Positions 1 through 9,135 of a DNA stretch of 64,000 bases are shown here, piece by piece. The position numbers and the translations under genes are program-made. The notes under the pieces are model-generated. The model was given only the letters and a program-made list of their open reading frames with translations. It searched no databases and was not told where the DNA came from. Positions within the stretch are counted from its first letter, which is position 1; the number at the start of each line of letters is the position of its first letter. This DNA is from an uncultured Clostridium sp. (GTDB lineage Bacteria; Bacillota; Clostridia; Clostridiales; Clostridiaceae), in the NCBI GenBank assembly GCA_900539375.1, contig UQBY01000010.1:32935-96934 (forward strand), read 5' to 3'.

Positions 1-2162
1 CTTTAACTGGTGAATCTGAAAGTGTAAATAAATTTGAACAGGTTATTAATAAAGAGGAAGTTGCTTTAGGCGACCAAAAGAATATGGTATTTTCTAGTTC
101 ATTAGTTACTTATGGACGTGCATTGGTAATTGTTACTTCTACTGGTATGAATACTGAGCTTGGTAAAATTGCTACTTTAATGGATGAAACTCAAGAAAAG
201 AAAACTCCACTTCAAGTATCTTTAGATGATTTTAGTAAAAAGCTTGCAATTATAATACTTGTAATATGTGTGTTAGTTTTTGGATTAAGTGTTTATAGAG
301 AAACTCCTATTATTGATTCATTAATGTTTGCTGTTGCCTTAGCAGTTGCTGCAATTCCTGAAGCTTTAAGTTCTATTGTTACTATAGTTTTAGCTCTTGG
401 AACTCAAAAAATGGCAAAGGAAAATGCTATTATTAAAAAGATTAAATCTGTTGAAAGCTTAGGTTGTGTTTCTATAATATGTTCAGACAAAACTGGTACA
501 TTAACTCAAAATAAAATGACAACTAGAAAAATTTATGCAGATGGAGAACTTTTTGATTCCGAAAACTTTAATCTAGAAAATGATATTCATAATTCTCTTA
601 TGAAAGCTTCTATATTATGTAATGACTCAACTTCTATTGACGGAAAAGAAATTGGTGACCCAACTGAAGTTGCTCTTGTAAATCTTGCTCATAAATATTC
701 ATTAGTTGAAGAAAATGTAAGAAATACTTATAAAAGATTAAAAGAAATCCCTTTTGATTCTGATAGAAAACTTATGAGTACTCTTCATAAAATTGATAAT
801 AAATATATTTTATATACAAAAGGAGCATTAGATGTTCTTTTAGAACGTACAACTTGCATAAAAACTTCTAATGAAGTTCGTAAAATAAATGAAGAAGATA
901 AGAAAAAAATACTTGATAATAATAGATATCTTTCAGAAAATGGTTTAAGAGTTCTTGCTTTTGCTTATAAAGAAATAGATTCTGATAGAGAACTTTCTTT
1001 AGATGATGAAAATGATTTTACATTCTTAGGTCTAATCTCTATGATAGACCCTCCAAGAGTTGAGTCTTCTGAAGCTGTTAGAGATTGTATAATGGCTGGA
1101 ATAAAGCCAATAATGATTACAGGTGATCATAAAATCACAGCTACTGCAATAGCAAAGCAAATAGGAATATTCAAAAATGGAGATATGGCTATTGATGGAC
1201 TTGAATTAAATAAAATGTCTGATGAAGAACTTAAAGAAAAGCTTCCTAATATATCAGTTTATGCAAGAGTTTCTCCTGAACATAAAATACGTATAGTTAA
1301 AGCTTGGCAAGAAAAAGGTGAAATAGTTGCCATGACTGGTGATGGAGTTAATGATGCTCCTGCCCTTAAACAAGCAGATATAGGAGTTGCAATGGGGATT
1401 ACTGGTACAGAAGTTTCTAAAGATGCTGCTTCAATGATTCTTACAGATGATAATTTTGCTACTATAGTAAAATCAATCGCTAACGGTAGAAATGTATATG
1501 CAAACATAAAAAACTCTATAAAATTCCTTTTATCAGGAAATATGGCTGGTATAATTTCTGTACTTTATGCTTCATTGATGGCACTTCCAGTACCTTTTAA
1601 AGCTGTTCATCTTTTATTTATAAATCTTTTAACTGATAGTCTTCCTGCTATTGCTATTGGAATGGAAGGGTCAAGAAAGGATATTTTAAAAGAAAAACCT
1701 AGAAATAGTAAAGAATCTATATTAACTAAAGATTATATGATTCAAATAGGTGCAGAAGGTCTTCTTATTGCAACATTTACTCTTATAGCCTTTTATATAG
1801 GATTACAAAGTAATAATAAATTGGTTCCTGCTACTATGGCATTTTCTACATTATGTTTAGCTAGATTATTTCATGGATTTAACTGTAGAGGAAAACAATC
1901 AATATTTAAATTAGGATTATTCTCAAATAAATATAGTATATATGCTTTTGTTACTGGATTAGTTTTATTTAACTCTGTTTTATTTATTCCACCATTACAA
2001 AAGTTATTTGAGATAGCTCCTTTAAACAGAACTTTAGTTGCTTACATTTATATACTTGCATTTATGCCAACTTTATTTATTCAAATTTACAAAGTATTTA
2101 CCAAAGATTTTGATATTAAAATTTCCAAAAAAGCTTTGAAAAAACTTTATAAAATTAATTAA
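1..2162 (+). CDS. Calcium-type P-type ATPase (C-terminal part, 5' end outside window)
   Basis: The reading frame is open from base 3 and begins inside the A-domain motif LTGES, so the gene starts upstream of the window; about the first 150-180 residues are missing. Visible P-type hallmarks are the phosphorylation motif DKTGTLT, the nucleotide-binding KGA region, the hinge GDGVNDAP, and ten-helix-type C-terminal membrane segments. The M4 motif IPEAL and the M6 motif NLLTDSLPA resemble the calcium-binding helices of SERCA-like (P2A) pumps, so ATP-driven export of calcium from the cytoplasm is the likely role. PEAL replaces the commoner PEGL. Family and pump class are clear; the exact ion is inferred. 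An intrinsic terminator follows at once. Confidence 0.9.
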   Translation, partial: LTGESESVNKFEQVINKEEVALGDQKNMVFSSSLVTYGRALVIVTSTGMNTELGKIATLMDETQEKKTPLQVSLDDFSKKLAIIILVICVLVFGLSVYRETPIIDSLMFAVALAVAAIPEALSSIVTIVLALGTQKMAKENAIIKKIKSVESLGCVSIICSDKTGTLTQNKMTTRKIYADGELFDSENFNLENDIHNSLMKASILCNDSTSIDGKEIGDPTEVALVNLAHKYSLVEENVRNTYKRLKEIPFDSDRKLMSTLHKIDNKYILYTKGALDVLLERTTCIKTSNEVRKINEEDKKKILDNNRYLSENGLRVLAFAYKEIDSDRELSLDDENDFTFLGLISMIDPPRVESSEAVRDCIMAGIKPIMITGDHKITATAIAKQIGIFKNGDMAIDGLELNKMSDEELKEKLPNISVYARVSPEHKIRIVKAWQEKGEIVAMTGDGVNDAPALKQADIGVAMGITGTEVSKDAASMILTDDNFATIVKSIANGRNVYANIKNSIKFLLSGNMAGIISVLYASLMALPVPFKAVHLLFINLLTDSLPAIAIGMEGSRKDILKEKPRNSKESILTKDYMIQIGAEGLLIATFTLIAFYIGLQSNNKLVPATMAFSTLCLARLFHGFNCRGKQSIFKLGLFSNKYSIYAFVTGLVLFNSVLFIPPLQKLFEIAPLNRTLVAYIYILAFMPTLFIQIYKVFTKDFDIKISKKALKKLYKIN

Positions 2163-2171
2163 ATTATTTTC

Positions 2172-2218
2172 AAAACTTTATTTGATTAGTTTCTAAAATT
2201 AATTAAATAAAGTTTTTT
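2172..2218 (+). terminator. Intrinsic terminator after P-type ATPase
   Basis: Arms AAAACTTTATTT (2172-2183) and AAATAAAGTTTT (2205-2216) are perfect complements, followed by a T-run. It closes the ATPase gene and isolates the T-box operon. Confidence 0.75.
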
Positions 2219-2227
2219 ATTTTTCTA

Positions 2228-2256
2228 TTGATTTTTTAAAATTAGGTTATTATAAT
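2228..2256 (+). promoter_or_regulatory. SigA-type promoter of the aspS-gatCAB T-box leader
   Basis: TTGATT at 2228-2233, a 17-nt spacer, and a perfect TATAAT at 2251-2256. Transcription should start near 2263, just upstream of the T-box stem I. Confidence 0.7.
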
Positions 2257-2262
2257 AAAAAA

Positions 2263-2640
2263 CAATTAATATATGATTTATTATGTCGGTGATGAGGAGA
2301 GTAAATATATTATTGATTTACAGCGAATTAGGGATGGTGTAAGCCTAATATGATTTATATATTGAAGAACACCTTTGAGACGCTAACCGAAATGAAAAAA
2401 GTAGACTTAGCCGGTTGTCAGCCGTTAAAATGACTAGGTATAAAATATGATTTTTTGTACCAATATGAGTGAGCAAAAGCTAATTTAGGGTGGCACCGCG
2501 GATATAACCGTTCCTATACGAAAGTATAGGAACGGTTTTTATTTTATAAATTATCCTATACCTAAATTAACTTTGCTAACTAGGGTGGCACCACGGATTT
2601 TTCGTCCCTATATCTTATTAATTTAAGATATAGGGACATT
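2263..2640 (+). promoter_or_regulatory. T-box riboswitch (Asn specifier AAC) with two tandem antiterminator/terminator units
   Basis: Stem I starts with GAGGAGAGTA and carries the distal motif AGGGATGGTGTAAGCC. The 3' side of the specifier loop reads GAAGAACA before CCT, which pairs with AGG of the stem base. This places AAC (2368-2370, Asn) in the specifier position followed by A, the same spacing as ACC in the thrS leader of this window. AAC overlaps GAA (2367-2369, Glu). The first T-box (2487-2501) is followed by a 14-bp terminator hairpin (2506-2537). A second T-box (2582-2596) with its own 13-bp terminator hairpin (2604-2637) lies 45 nt later, without room for a second stem I. Both T-boxes read TGGC, pairing with a G-discriminator acceptor end. 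Uncharged tRNA-Asn (perhaps also tRNA-Glu) should allow read-through. Confidence 0.93.
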
Positions 2641-2667
2641 TTTATTATATTTTTAGGAGGAGTTAAA

Positions 2668-3957
2668 ATGGAAAGAACTTATGTAAAAGATATTAAAGCA
2701 TCAGAAGAAACTACAGTACTTGTAAAGGGATGGATTCATAGAATTCGTGACTTAGGTCATATAACCTTTGTTCATTTAAGAGATAAAACAGGAATTATTC
2801 AATTAATTATAGATAAAGAGGATGTTCAAAAATTAAGACTTGAAATGTGTGTTGAAGTTACTGGAGATAAAGTTGAAAATGAAAAAGCACCAGGTGGAAT
2901 AGAAATTCATGCAAAAGAAATATCTATTATTGGAAATATCTATTATGATAAGCTTCCATTTGAAATTAATGGTTTTAAGCAAAAAGCATCTTTAGAAAAA
3001 TTACTAGACTTTAGAGGTTTAAGCTTAAGAACTCCAAAGGCAAGAGCAATATTTAAGGTTCAAGAAGAAATATCAGATTCTTTTAGAGATTATTTAAAGA
3101 GTCAAAACTTCTCTGAAATACATACTCCAAAAATAACTTCATCTAGTACAGAAGGTGGTTCTGAAATGTTCACTGTTGACTATTTCGGAAGACGTGCTTT
3201 ATTAACTCAAAGCCCTCAATTTTATAAACAAATGATGGTAGGAGCTGGATTTGAAAGAGTTTTTGAAGTTGGTTCTGCATATAGAGCTGAACTTCACAAC
3301 ACTTGGAGACATTTAAATGAATATATAAGTTTAGATGTTGAAATGGGATTTATAAAAGATGAAACAGATATAATGGCTATAGAAGAAGGTTTCTTAAACT
3401 ATTTATTTAAAAGATTAAAAGAAAACTGTGCTGAAGAACTTAAAATGTACAATGTAGAACTTCCAGACAAACTAGAAATTCCAAGAATGCCTTTAGCAGA
3501 AGCTCAAAAAATGCTTTTAGAAAAGTATGGTAAAAGGTCTCCTGCTGGAAACATAGATGCTGAAGGAGAAGTTCTTTTATCTAAATATATTAAAGAAACT
3601 TATGATTGTGACTTTGTATTTTTAACTGAATACCCTACTGCAAAAAGACCAATGTACACAATGCCAAGAGAAGATAATCCAGAAATCACAAGAAGTTTTG
3701 ACCTTATCTATAAAGGTCTTGAAATAACAACTGGTGGTCAAAGAATTCATGATTATGAAATGTTATGTGAAAATATTAAAAAGTTTAAATTAAACCCAGA
3801 AGATTTTGCATTCTATTTAGAAACATTTAAATATGGAATGCCACCTCATGGAGGATTTGCTATAGGTCTTGAAAGAATTACATTAAAAGTTCTTGACCTA
3901 GATAACATAAGACAAGCAACCTTATTACCAAGAGACTTAAAGAGACTAGAACCTTAA
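2668..3957 (+). CDS. aspS: Non-discriminating, archaeal-type aspartyl-tRNA synthetase
   Basis: A 429-residue class II synthetase: OB-fold anticodon-binding domain at about 15-105, then the catalytic core with motif 2 around RAELHNTWRHLNEY and C-terminal motif 3 GLERI. At about 430 residues it is the archaeal/eukaryal-type AspRS without the bacterial GAD insertion (bacterial AspRS is near 590). Such enzymes often charge both tRNA-Asp and tRNA-Asn with aspartate. The downstream gatCAB operon, which would amidate Asp-tRNA-Asn, and the Asn T-box upstream both support a non-discriminating role. The ATG follows AGGAGGAG. Some automated pipelines may call it AsnRS; the gene context argues for AspRS. 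Confidence 0.9.
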   Translation: MERTYVKDIKASEETTVLVKGWIHRIRDLGHITFVHLRDKTGIIQLIIDKEDVQKLRLEMCVEVTGDKVENEKAPGGIEIHAKEISIIGNIYYDKLPFEINGFKQKASLEKLLDFRGLSLRTPKARAIFKVQEEISDSFRDYLKSQNFSEIHTPKITSSSTEGGSEMFTVDYFGRRALLTQSPQFYKQMMVGAGFERVFEVGSAYRAELHNTWRHLNEYISLDVEMGFIKDETDIMAIEEGFLNYLFKRLKENCAEELKMYNVELPDKLEIPRMPLAEAQKMLLEKYGKRSPAGNIDAEGEVLLSKYIKETYDCDFVFLTEYPTAKRPMYTMPREDNPEITRSFDLIYKGLEITTGGQRIHDYEMLCENIKKFKLNPEDFAFYLETFKYGMPPHGGFAIGLERITLKVLDLDNIRQATLLPRDLKRLEP

Positions 3958-3976
3958 TTTAAGGAGGATTAATTAA

Positions 3977-4267
3977 ATGAAAAAAATTGATATTGAAACA
4001 GTTAATTATATTGCTAACTTAGCAAAACTTAAATTTTCAGAAGAAGAGAGTTTAAAATTAGCTCATGAATTTGAAAGCATACTAACTAATTTCGAAACTC
4101 TTGATAAATTAGACTTAAGTGATATAAATCTTGATTTATTATCAGATGATTTAAAACCTGTCCTTAGAGATGATGATGTTAAATACTTTGAAGATAAAAA
4201 GAAATTATTTGCTAATGTAAAATCTATGAATGGTACTGCAATAGAAGTTCCAAAGATTATTGAATAG
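3977..4267 (+). CDS. gatC: Asp-tRNA(Asn)/Glu-tRNA(Gln) amidotransferase subunit C
   Basis: 96 residues, normal for GatC, the small scaffold that wraps around GatA and stabilises the GatAB complex. It shows the typical N-terminal helix (YIANLAKLKFSEEE) and the C-terminal proline/aspartate-rich tail (PVLRDDD). AAGGAGG precedes the ATG. It lies 19 bp after aspS and 14 bp before gatA, so the four genes form one transcription unit under the T-box. Confidence 0.95.
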   Translation: MKKIDIETVNYIANLAKLKFSEEESLKLAHEFESILTNFETLDKLDLSDINLDLLSDDLKPVLRDDDVKYFEDKKKLFANVKSMNGTAIEVPKIIE

Positions 4268-4281
4268 GTGGTGACAAAATA

Positions 4282-5742
4282 ATGGATATAAAAGAAATGG
4301 AAGCAAGTGCAATTAGAGAAGGTGTAGTAAGTGGAAAGTTTACTGCAAAGGAAGTTGTAACTTCTCTTTTTGAAAGAATAAAAGATATTGATGTTAAGGT
4401 TCAATCTTACCTTACATTATGTGAAGAAAGTGCTTTAAAACAAGCAGAAATAATAGATGAAAAAGTTAAAAAAGGTGAAAAGCTTGGAAAACTTGCAGGT
4501 ATTCCAATTGCTATAAAAGATAATATTTGTACAGATGGAATAAAAACTACTTGTGCTTCAAAAATGCTTGAAGACTTTATTCCTCCTTATAATGCAACAG
4601 TTATAAAAAAGCTTCTTAAAGAAGATGCTATAATAGTTGGGAAAACTAACATGGATGAATTTGCTATGGGTTCTTCTACAGAAAACTCAGCATTTAAAAC
4701 AACTAAAAATCCTTGGGATTTAGAAAGAGTTCCTGGAGGTTCTTCTGGTGGTTCTGCAGCTAGTGTAGCTGCTGGTCTTGCACCAATTTCTCTTGGTTCT
4801 GATACTGGTGGTTCAATTAGACAACCTGCTTCATTTTGTGGTGTTGTTGGTTTTAAACCTACCTATGGATTAGTTTCAAGATTTGGACTTATTGCCTTTG
4901 GTTCTTCTTTAGACCAAATAGGACCATTTGCTAAAAATGTTAAGGATGCTGCTTTAACTTTAGAAGTTATACAAGGTGCTGATGATTTAGATTGTACAAC
5001 TTATAAAGACCCAATAAAAGAAGATTATCTTTCAACTATAGAAGATGGTATTAAAGGAATGAAAATTGGAGTTCCTAAAGAATTCTTCCAAGAAGGTTTA
5101 GATTCAGAAGTTAAAGATGCTATGTTAAAGGCTATGGAAGACTTAAAAGAATTAGGTGCTACTGTAGAAGAAATATCCCTTCCAATAACAGAAGTTGGAC
5201 TTCCTGCCTACTATATTATATCTTCAGCAGAAGCAAGTTCAAACTTAGCTAGATTTGATGGAATAAGATATGGCTATAGAACAAAAAATTATACAGATGT
5301 TGATGAACTTATGCTAAATAGTAGAAGTGAAGCCTTTGGTGATGAAGTTAAGAGAAGAATTATGCTTGGAACATATGCTTTATCTTCTGGATATTATGAT
5401 GCATACTACAACAAAGCTCAAAAACTTAAAAAGAAATTAAAAGAAGAATTTAAGAAAACTTTTGAAGAATATGACTTAATTTTAAGTCCTACTTCCCCTA
5501 CTCCATCCTTTAAATGTGGAGAAAAATCTTCTGACCCATTATCAATGTACTTAGGAGATATTTATACAATTAACATAAACCTTGCAGGAATACCAGCTAT
5601 TTCTTTACCTTATTCATTTACTAAAGCTGGATTACCTATAGGTCTTCAATTACTAGGACCTCACTTTGGGGAAGAAAAGATATTTAAAGCTGCTTATGCA
5701 CTAGAACAAAAAGTAAAAATATCTACTCTTGCACCACTTTAG
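4282..5742 (+). CDS. gatA: Asp-tRNA(Asn)/Glu-tRNA(Gln) amidotransferase subunit A
   Basis: 486-residue amidase-signature enzyme, full length. It hydrolyses glutamine and passes ammonia to GatB. The Ser-cisSer-Lys triad is visible: Lys in AIKDNI, the Gly/Ser-rich signature PGGSSGGSAASVAAG, and the nucleophile serine in GSDTGGSIRQPA. GGTGGTGA lies before the ATG. It acts in the cytoplasm as part of GatCAB, probably associated with the upstream AspRS in a transamidosome (known for the family, not shown here). Confidence 0.97.
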   Translation: MDIKEMEASAIREGVVSGKFTAKEVVTSLFERIKDIDVKVQSYLTLCEESALKQAEIIDEKVKKGEKLGKLAGIPIAIKDNICTDGIKTTCASKMLEDFIPPYNATVIKKLLKEDAIIVGKTNMDEFAMGSSTENSAFKTTKNPWDLERVPGGSSGGSAASVAAGLAPISLGSDTGGSIRQPASFCGVVGFKPTYGLVSRFGLIAFGSSLDQIGPFAKNVKDAALTLEVIQGADDLDCTTYKDPIKEDYLSTIEDGIKGMKIGVPKEFFQEGLDSEVKDAMLKAMEDLKELGATVEEISLPITEVGLPAYYIISSAEASSNLARFDGIRYGYRTKNYTDVDELMLNSRSEAFGDEVKRRIMLGTYALSSGYYDAYYNKAQKLKKKLKEEFKKTFEEYDLILSPTSPTPSFKCGEKSSDPLSMYLGDIYTININLAGIPAISLPYSFTKAGLPIGLQLLGPHFGEEKIFKAAYALEQKVKISTLAPL

Positions 5743-5757
5743 AAAGGAGATTGAACT

Positions 5758-7218
5758 ATGGCTTTTGAAACTATTATCGGACTTGAAATACATGCCGAAT
5801 TAAAAACAAAAACAAAAATATTCTGTTCTTGCTCTACTGAGTTTGGTAAGGAAGCTAACCACAACACCTGTCCTATATGTTTAGGAATACCAGGAACTCT
5901 TCCAGTTCTAAATAAAGAGGTTGTTGCATTAGCTATAAAAGCTGGAACAGCTTTAAACTGTAAAATAAATAAGTTAAATAAAATGGATAGAAAAAACTAC
6001 TTCTATCCAGACCTTCCAAAGGCTTATCAAACATCACAATTTGACCTTCCAATTTGTAGTGGTGGTGGAATTAATATAGATGTAAATGGTACAAGTAAGT
6101 TTGTAAGATTAAATAGAATTCATATTGAAGAAGATGCTGGTAAATTAGTTCATGATGAAGAAAAGGGAGTTTCTTTAATTGACTATAACCGTGTTGGTGT
6201 ACCTTTAGCAGAAATAGTTACAGAACCTGATATGCGTTCACCAGAAGAAGCAGTTACCTTCTTAAAAACATTAAGGTCTATACTTCAATATGCAGATGTA
6301 TCTGACTGTAAAATGGAACAAGGTTCTATAAGATGTGATGCTAATATTTCTATAAGAGAAGTTGGTTCTGATAAACTAAATACTAAAGTTGAAATTAAAA
6401 ACATAAACTCTTTTAAAGAACTTCAAAAAGCTCTTGAAAAAGAACAAAAACGTCAATTAGAACTTTATACTTATGGAGAAGAATATAAAATAAAACAAGA
6501 AACTAGAAGATGGGATAATGGTAAAGGTAAAACTGTTCCTATGAGAAGTAAAGAAGATGCTCATGACTATAGATACTTCCCAGAACCTGATTTAGTTCCA
6601 ATAATAATAGACCAAAAACAAATTGATGACACAGCAAAAAATATGCCAGAAATGCCAAAGGAAAAGAAAGAAAGATTCCTTAAAGAATATGCTCTTTCTG
6701 AAAAAGAAATAGATATAATTCTTGATGATAAAGTTCTTTCATCTTTCTATGAAGAAACTGTTGCTTTAGGCGCTAAACCAAAGGCTGTTGCTAACTGGGT
6801 TCTTGGAGATTTATTAAGACTATTAAAAGAAGATAATGATACAACTGATGAAGGGGTAACATCTATAAAAATTGCTCCAAAGGCTCTTTGTGAATTACTT
6901 CAATTAATTGATAAAGGAACTATAAGTAATACAGCTGGTAAAGAAGTATTTGAAGAAATGTTTAAAACAGGCTCTTCTGCTGAAGAAATAGTTAAAGCTA
7001 AAGGATTATCACAAATTAGTGATACTTCAGAACTTGAAAAAATGGTTGAAGAAGTTATTGAAGCTAACCCTCAATCTGTTTCAGATTTTGCTGAAGGTAA
7101 AAAACAAGCTGCTGGTTTCTTAATGGGACAATTAATGAAAGCTTCAAAAGGAAAAGCTAATCCAAAGGTTGTTAAAGAAATACTAGATAAAAAATTACAA
7201 GAAAAAGTTAACAAGTAA
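5758..7218 (+). CDS. gatB: Asp-tRNA(Asn)/Glu-tRNA(Gln) amidotransferase subunit B
   Basis: 486 residues, full length. GatB phosphorylates the misacylated Asp-/Glu-tRNA and completes amidation. It begins with the family signature ETIIGLEIHAELKTKTK, carries the zinc-cysteine cluster CSCSTEFG...NTCPICLG, and ends with the tRNA-binding YqeY-like tail (GQLMKASKGKANP). AGAAAGGAGA precedes the ATG; 15 bp separate it from gatA. It is the last gene of the operon, followed by a terminator. Confidence 0.97.
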   Translation: MAFETIIGLEIHAELKTKTKIFCSCSTEFGKEANHNTCPICLGIPGTLPVLNKEVVALAIKAGTALNCKINKLNKMDRKNYFYPDLPKAYQTSQFDLPICSGGGINIDVNGTSKFVRLNRIHIEEDAGKLVHDEEKGVSLIDYNRVGVPLAEIVTEPDMRSPEEAVTFLKTLRSILQYADVSDCKMEQGSIRCDANISIREVGSDKLNTKVEIKNINSFKELQKALEKEQKRQLELYTYGEEYKIKQETRRWDNGKGKTVPMRSKEDAHDYRYFPEPDLVPIIIDQKQIDDTAKNMPEMPKEKKERFLKEYALSEKEIDIILDDKVLSSFYEETVALGAKPKAVANWVLGDLLRLLKEDNDTTDEGVTSIKIAPKALCELLQLIDKGTISNTAGKEVFEEMFKTGSSAEEIVKAKGLSQISDTSELEKMVEEVIEANPQSVSDFAEGKKQAAGFLMGQLMKASKGKANPKVVKEILDKKLQEKVNK

Positions 7219-7230
7219 TATAAGAAAATT

Positions 7231-7272
7231 AAACTGTGGATAACTATTTTTTATATTTATCCACAGTTTTAT
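7231..7272 (+). terminator. Intrinsic terminator of the gatCAB operon
   Basis: Arms AAACTGTGGATAA (7231-7243) and TTATCCACAGTTT (7257-7269) are fully complementary, followed by TTTATTAT. The rest of the gap to the next gene (to 7397) contains only AT-rich sequence with a probable promoter I could not place. Confidence 0.75.
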
Positions 7273-7397
7273 TATGTATAATTATCCACAATTTATTATA
7301 GGGTGTTACCTATTTTTTTACTTACTATTAAAATTTGTTTTTTTAATCTATATATGTTAAAATTCAATAGAAAAATTATTTATAGGAGTACATATTT

Positions 7398-8339
7398 ATG
7401 GCAAAACATTCAAAAAGCAGGGAACCAAAGATAAAACAACTTGATTTTTTTTCGGTTTTAATTGTTATCTTAGTTATAATATTAATTGCACTTTTAATAA
7501 TAATACACTTTAAAAATAAATCAGAAGATGATAATTTACCATCACAAAATATTTCTAGTAACATTAAAGAAACAACAACAGCTGAAACCTCTTCTCCTGA
7601 AACTGATACAGCTACTGTAGATTCATCAAAAGAGGAAAATAGATTTGAAGGCTTAACAATGACAAATGAAAATGTGGGAGTACCAGTTTTATATTATCAC
7701 TCTGTTGACCCCTCAGAGGCTAATGAGGTTATAATATCTCCAGATAAACTTAGAGAAGAATTAACCTTTATAAAAGAGTCAGGCTATACAACTTTAACTA
7801 TGTCTGAACTAAATGATTACATATTAAACAACACACCTATTCCAGAAAAAAGCATAGTTATAACCTTTGATGATGGTTATGCTGATAATTATGCTAATGC
7901 TTTTCCAATTCTTAAAGAATTAGATATGAAAGCTACAATATTTGTTATTTCTAACTTTACTGATAATGATGGATATTATATGACATCTCAACAATTAAAG
8001 GAAATGTCTGATTATGGAATAGATATTCAAAGCCATACTGCTTCACATTTACATTTAAATGAACTTTCTTATGAAGAACAACTTAATGAGCTTAAAACTT
8101 CTAAAGAAAAATTAGAATCAATTACAGGAAAACCTGTTATATCTGTTGCTTATCCTTTTGGGGATTATAATGATAATAGTGTAAAAGCATCTAAAGATGC
8201 TGGATATTCATTATCATTTACTACTAATAGAGGCCTTTCAGATAGAGAAGATAATAGTTTAGCTCTTGATAGAATTTATGTAAGCTCTACATATAACATA
8301 GACCAATTTAAAGAAGTACTTAGTACTACTGCAAAATAA
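7398..8339 (+). CDS. Membrane-anchored polysaccharide deacetylase (NodB domain)
   Basis: 313 residues. A short basic N-terminus is followed by one membrane helix (about 15-40), a Ser/Thr-rich linker, and a NodB-fold carbohydrate esterase 4 domain (about 90-300). The metal and catalytic motifs are present: ITFDDGY (catalytic base and metal Asp), HTASHLHL (metal histidines) and YPFGDYN. These enzymes remove acetyl groups from peptidoglycan or other wall polysaccharides outside the cell; the substrate here is not evident. AGGAG lies upstream of the ATG. It is monocistronic and convergent with rluF, sharing a bidirectional terminator. Confidence 0.88.
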   Translation: MAKHSKSREPKIKQLDFFSVLIVILVIILIALLIIIHFKNKSEDDNLPSQNISSNIKETTTAETSSPETDTATVDSSKEENRFEGLTMTNENVGVPVLYYHSVDPSEANEVIISPDKLREELTFIKESGYTTLTMSELNDYILNNTPIPEKSIVITFDDGYADNYANAFPILKELDMKATIFVISNFTDNDGYYMTSQQLKEMSDYGIDIQSHTASHLHLNELSYEEQLNELKTSKEKLESITGKPVISVAYPFGDYNDNSVKASKDAGYSLSFTTNRGLSDREDNSLALDRIYVSSTYNIDQFKEVLSTTAK

Positions 8340-8341
8340 AT

Positions 8342-8375
8342 AAAAGATGACTGATAAAAATTCAGTCATCTTTTT
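8342..8375. terminator. Bidirectional terminator between convergent genes
   Basis: Arms AAAAGATGACTGA and TCAGTCATCTTTT are perfectly complementary, with A- and T-runs on the two sides, so it can end transcripts from both directions. Confidence 0.8.
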
Positions 8376-9135
8376 ATATTCCTTTATTAGAATTTTTTAT
8401 TAATTCATTTAATCCTTTAAGCTCTTCGTTAGTAATATTTCTCCACTCTCCTATCTTTAATTTTCCAAGTTTAATATTCATTATTCTTATTCTTTTAAGT
8501 TTTGTAACCTTATAACCAAGAGCTTCACACATTCTTCTTATTTGCCTATTCATTCCTTCTGTTAGAATTATCCTAAAGGTTTTCTCCCCTTCTTTATTAA
8601 CAGGACACTTCTTAGTTATCTTTCCTAATATTTTAATACCATTACCCATTCTTTTTATAAATTCATCATTTATAGGTTTATTAACAGTTACTATATATTC
8701 TTTATCATGATTATTTCCTGCTCTAAGTATTTTATTAACTATATCTCCATCATTAGTTAATAAAATTAATCCTTCAGAATCCTTATCAAGTCTTCCTATA
8801 TGAAATATTCTTTTTTCATGATTTACAAAATCAACTATATTTCCTTTTATATTTCTATCTGTTGTACAAGTTATTCCTACTGGTTTATTAAGAGCTATAT
8901 ATATCATTTCTTCTTCCTTAGATATACTTTTACCATCAAGCTTTACAACTTGCCCTTTAGAAACCTTTATTCCTGGAATAGCCTTAACTCCATCTACAGT
9001 AACTCTACCTGATTCTATGTATCTATCAGCTTCTCTTCTTGAACATATTCCAGTTTCACTCATATATTTATTAAGTCTTATCTCCTCTGGTCTATCATTA
9101 TGAGTAATTATATTATTTTGCTGTTTCACTTTCAT
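8374..9135 (-). CDS. rluF: 23S rRNA pseudouridine synthase, RluF type
   Basis: 253 residues. An S4 RNA-binding domain (about 17-65, RLNKYMSETGICSRREADR) precedes an RsuA/RluB/E/F-type catalytic domain with the catalytic-aspartate motif GRLDKDSEGL and the C-terminal GMNRQIRRMCEALGY. The closest family by recall is E. coli RluF, which modifies U2604 of 23S rRNA; the phrases NIVDFVNHEKRIFHIGRLDKD and KILRAGNNHDKEY match it very well. Its start overlaps the end of the upstream sigI/rsgI-like gene by 23 bp, so the two are probably co-transcribed. Confidence 0.9.
   Translation of the reverse strand: MKVKQQNNIITHNDRPEEIRLNKYMSETGICSRREADRYIESGRVTVDGVKAIPGIKVSKGQVVKLDGKSISKEEEMIYIALNKPVGITCTTDRNIKGNIVDFVNHEKRIFHIGRLDKDSEGLILLTNDGDIVNKILRAGNNHDKEYIVTVNKPINDEFIKRMGNGIKILGKITKKCPVNKEGEKTFRIILTEGMNRQIRRMCEALGYKVTKLKRIRIMNIKLGKLKIGEWRNITNEELKGLNELIKNSNKGI

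Noticed and set aside
2540..2640. Second T-box as an independent riboswitch with its own specifier
   Set aside because: Only 45 nt separate the first terminator from the second T-box, too few for a stem I; treated as a second platform of one leader.
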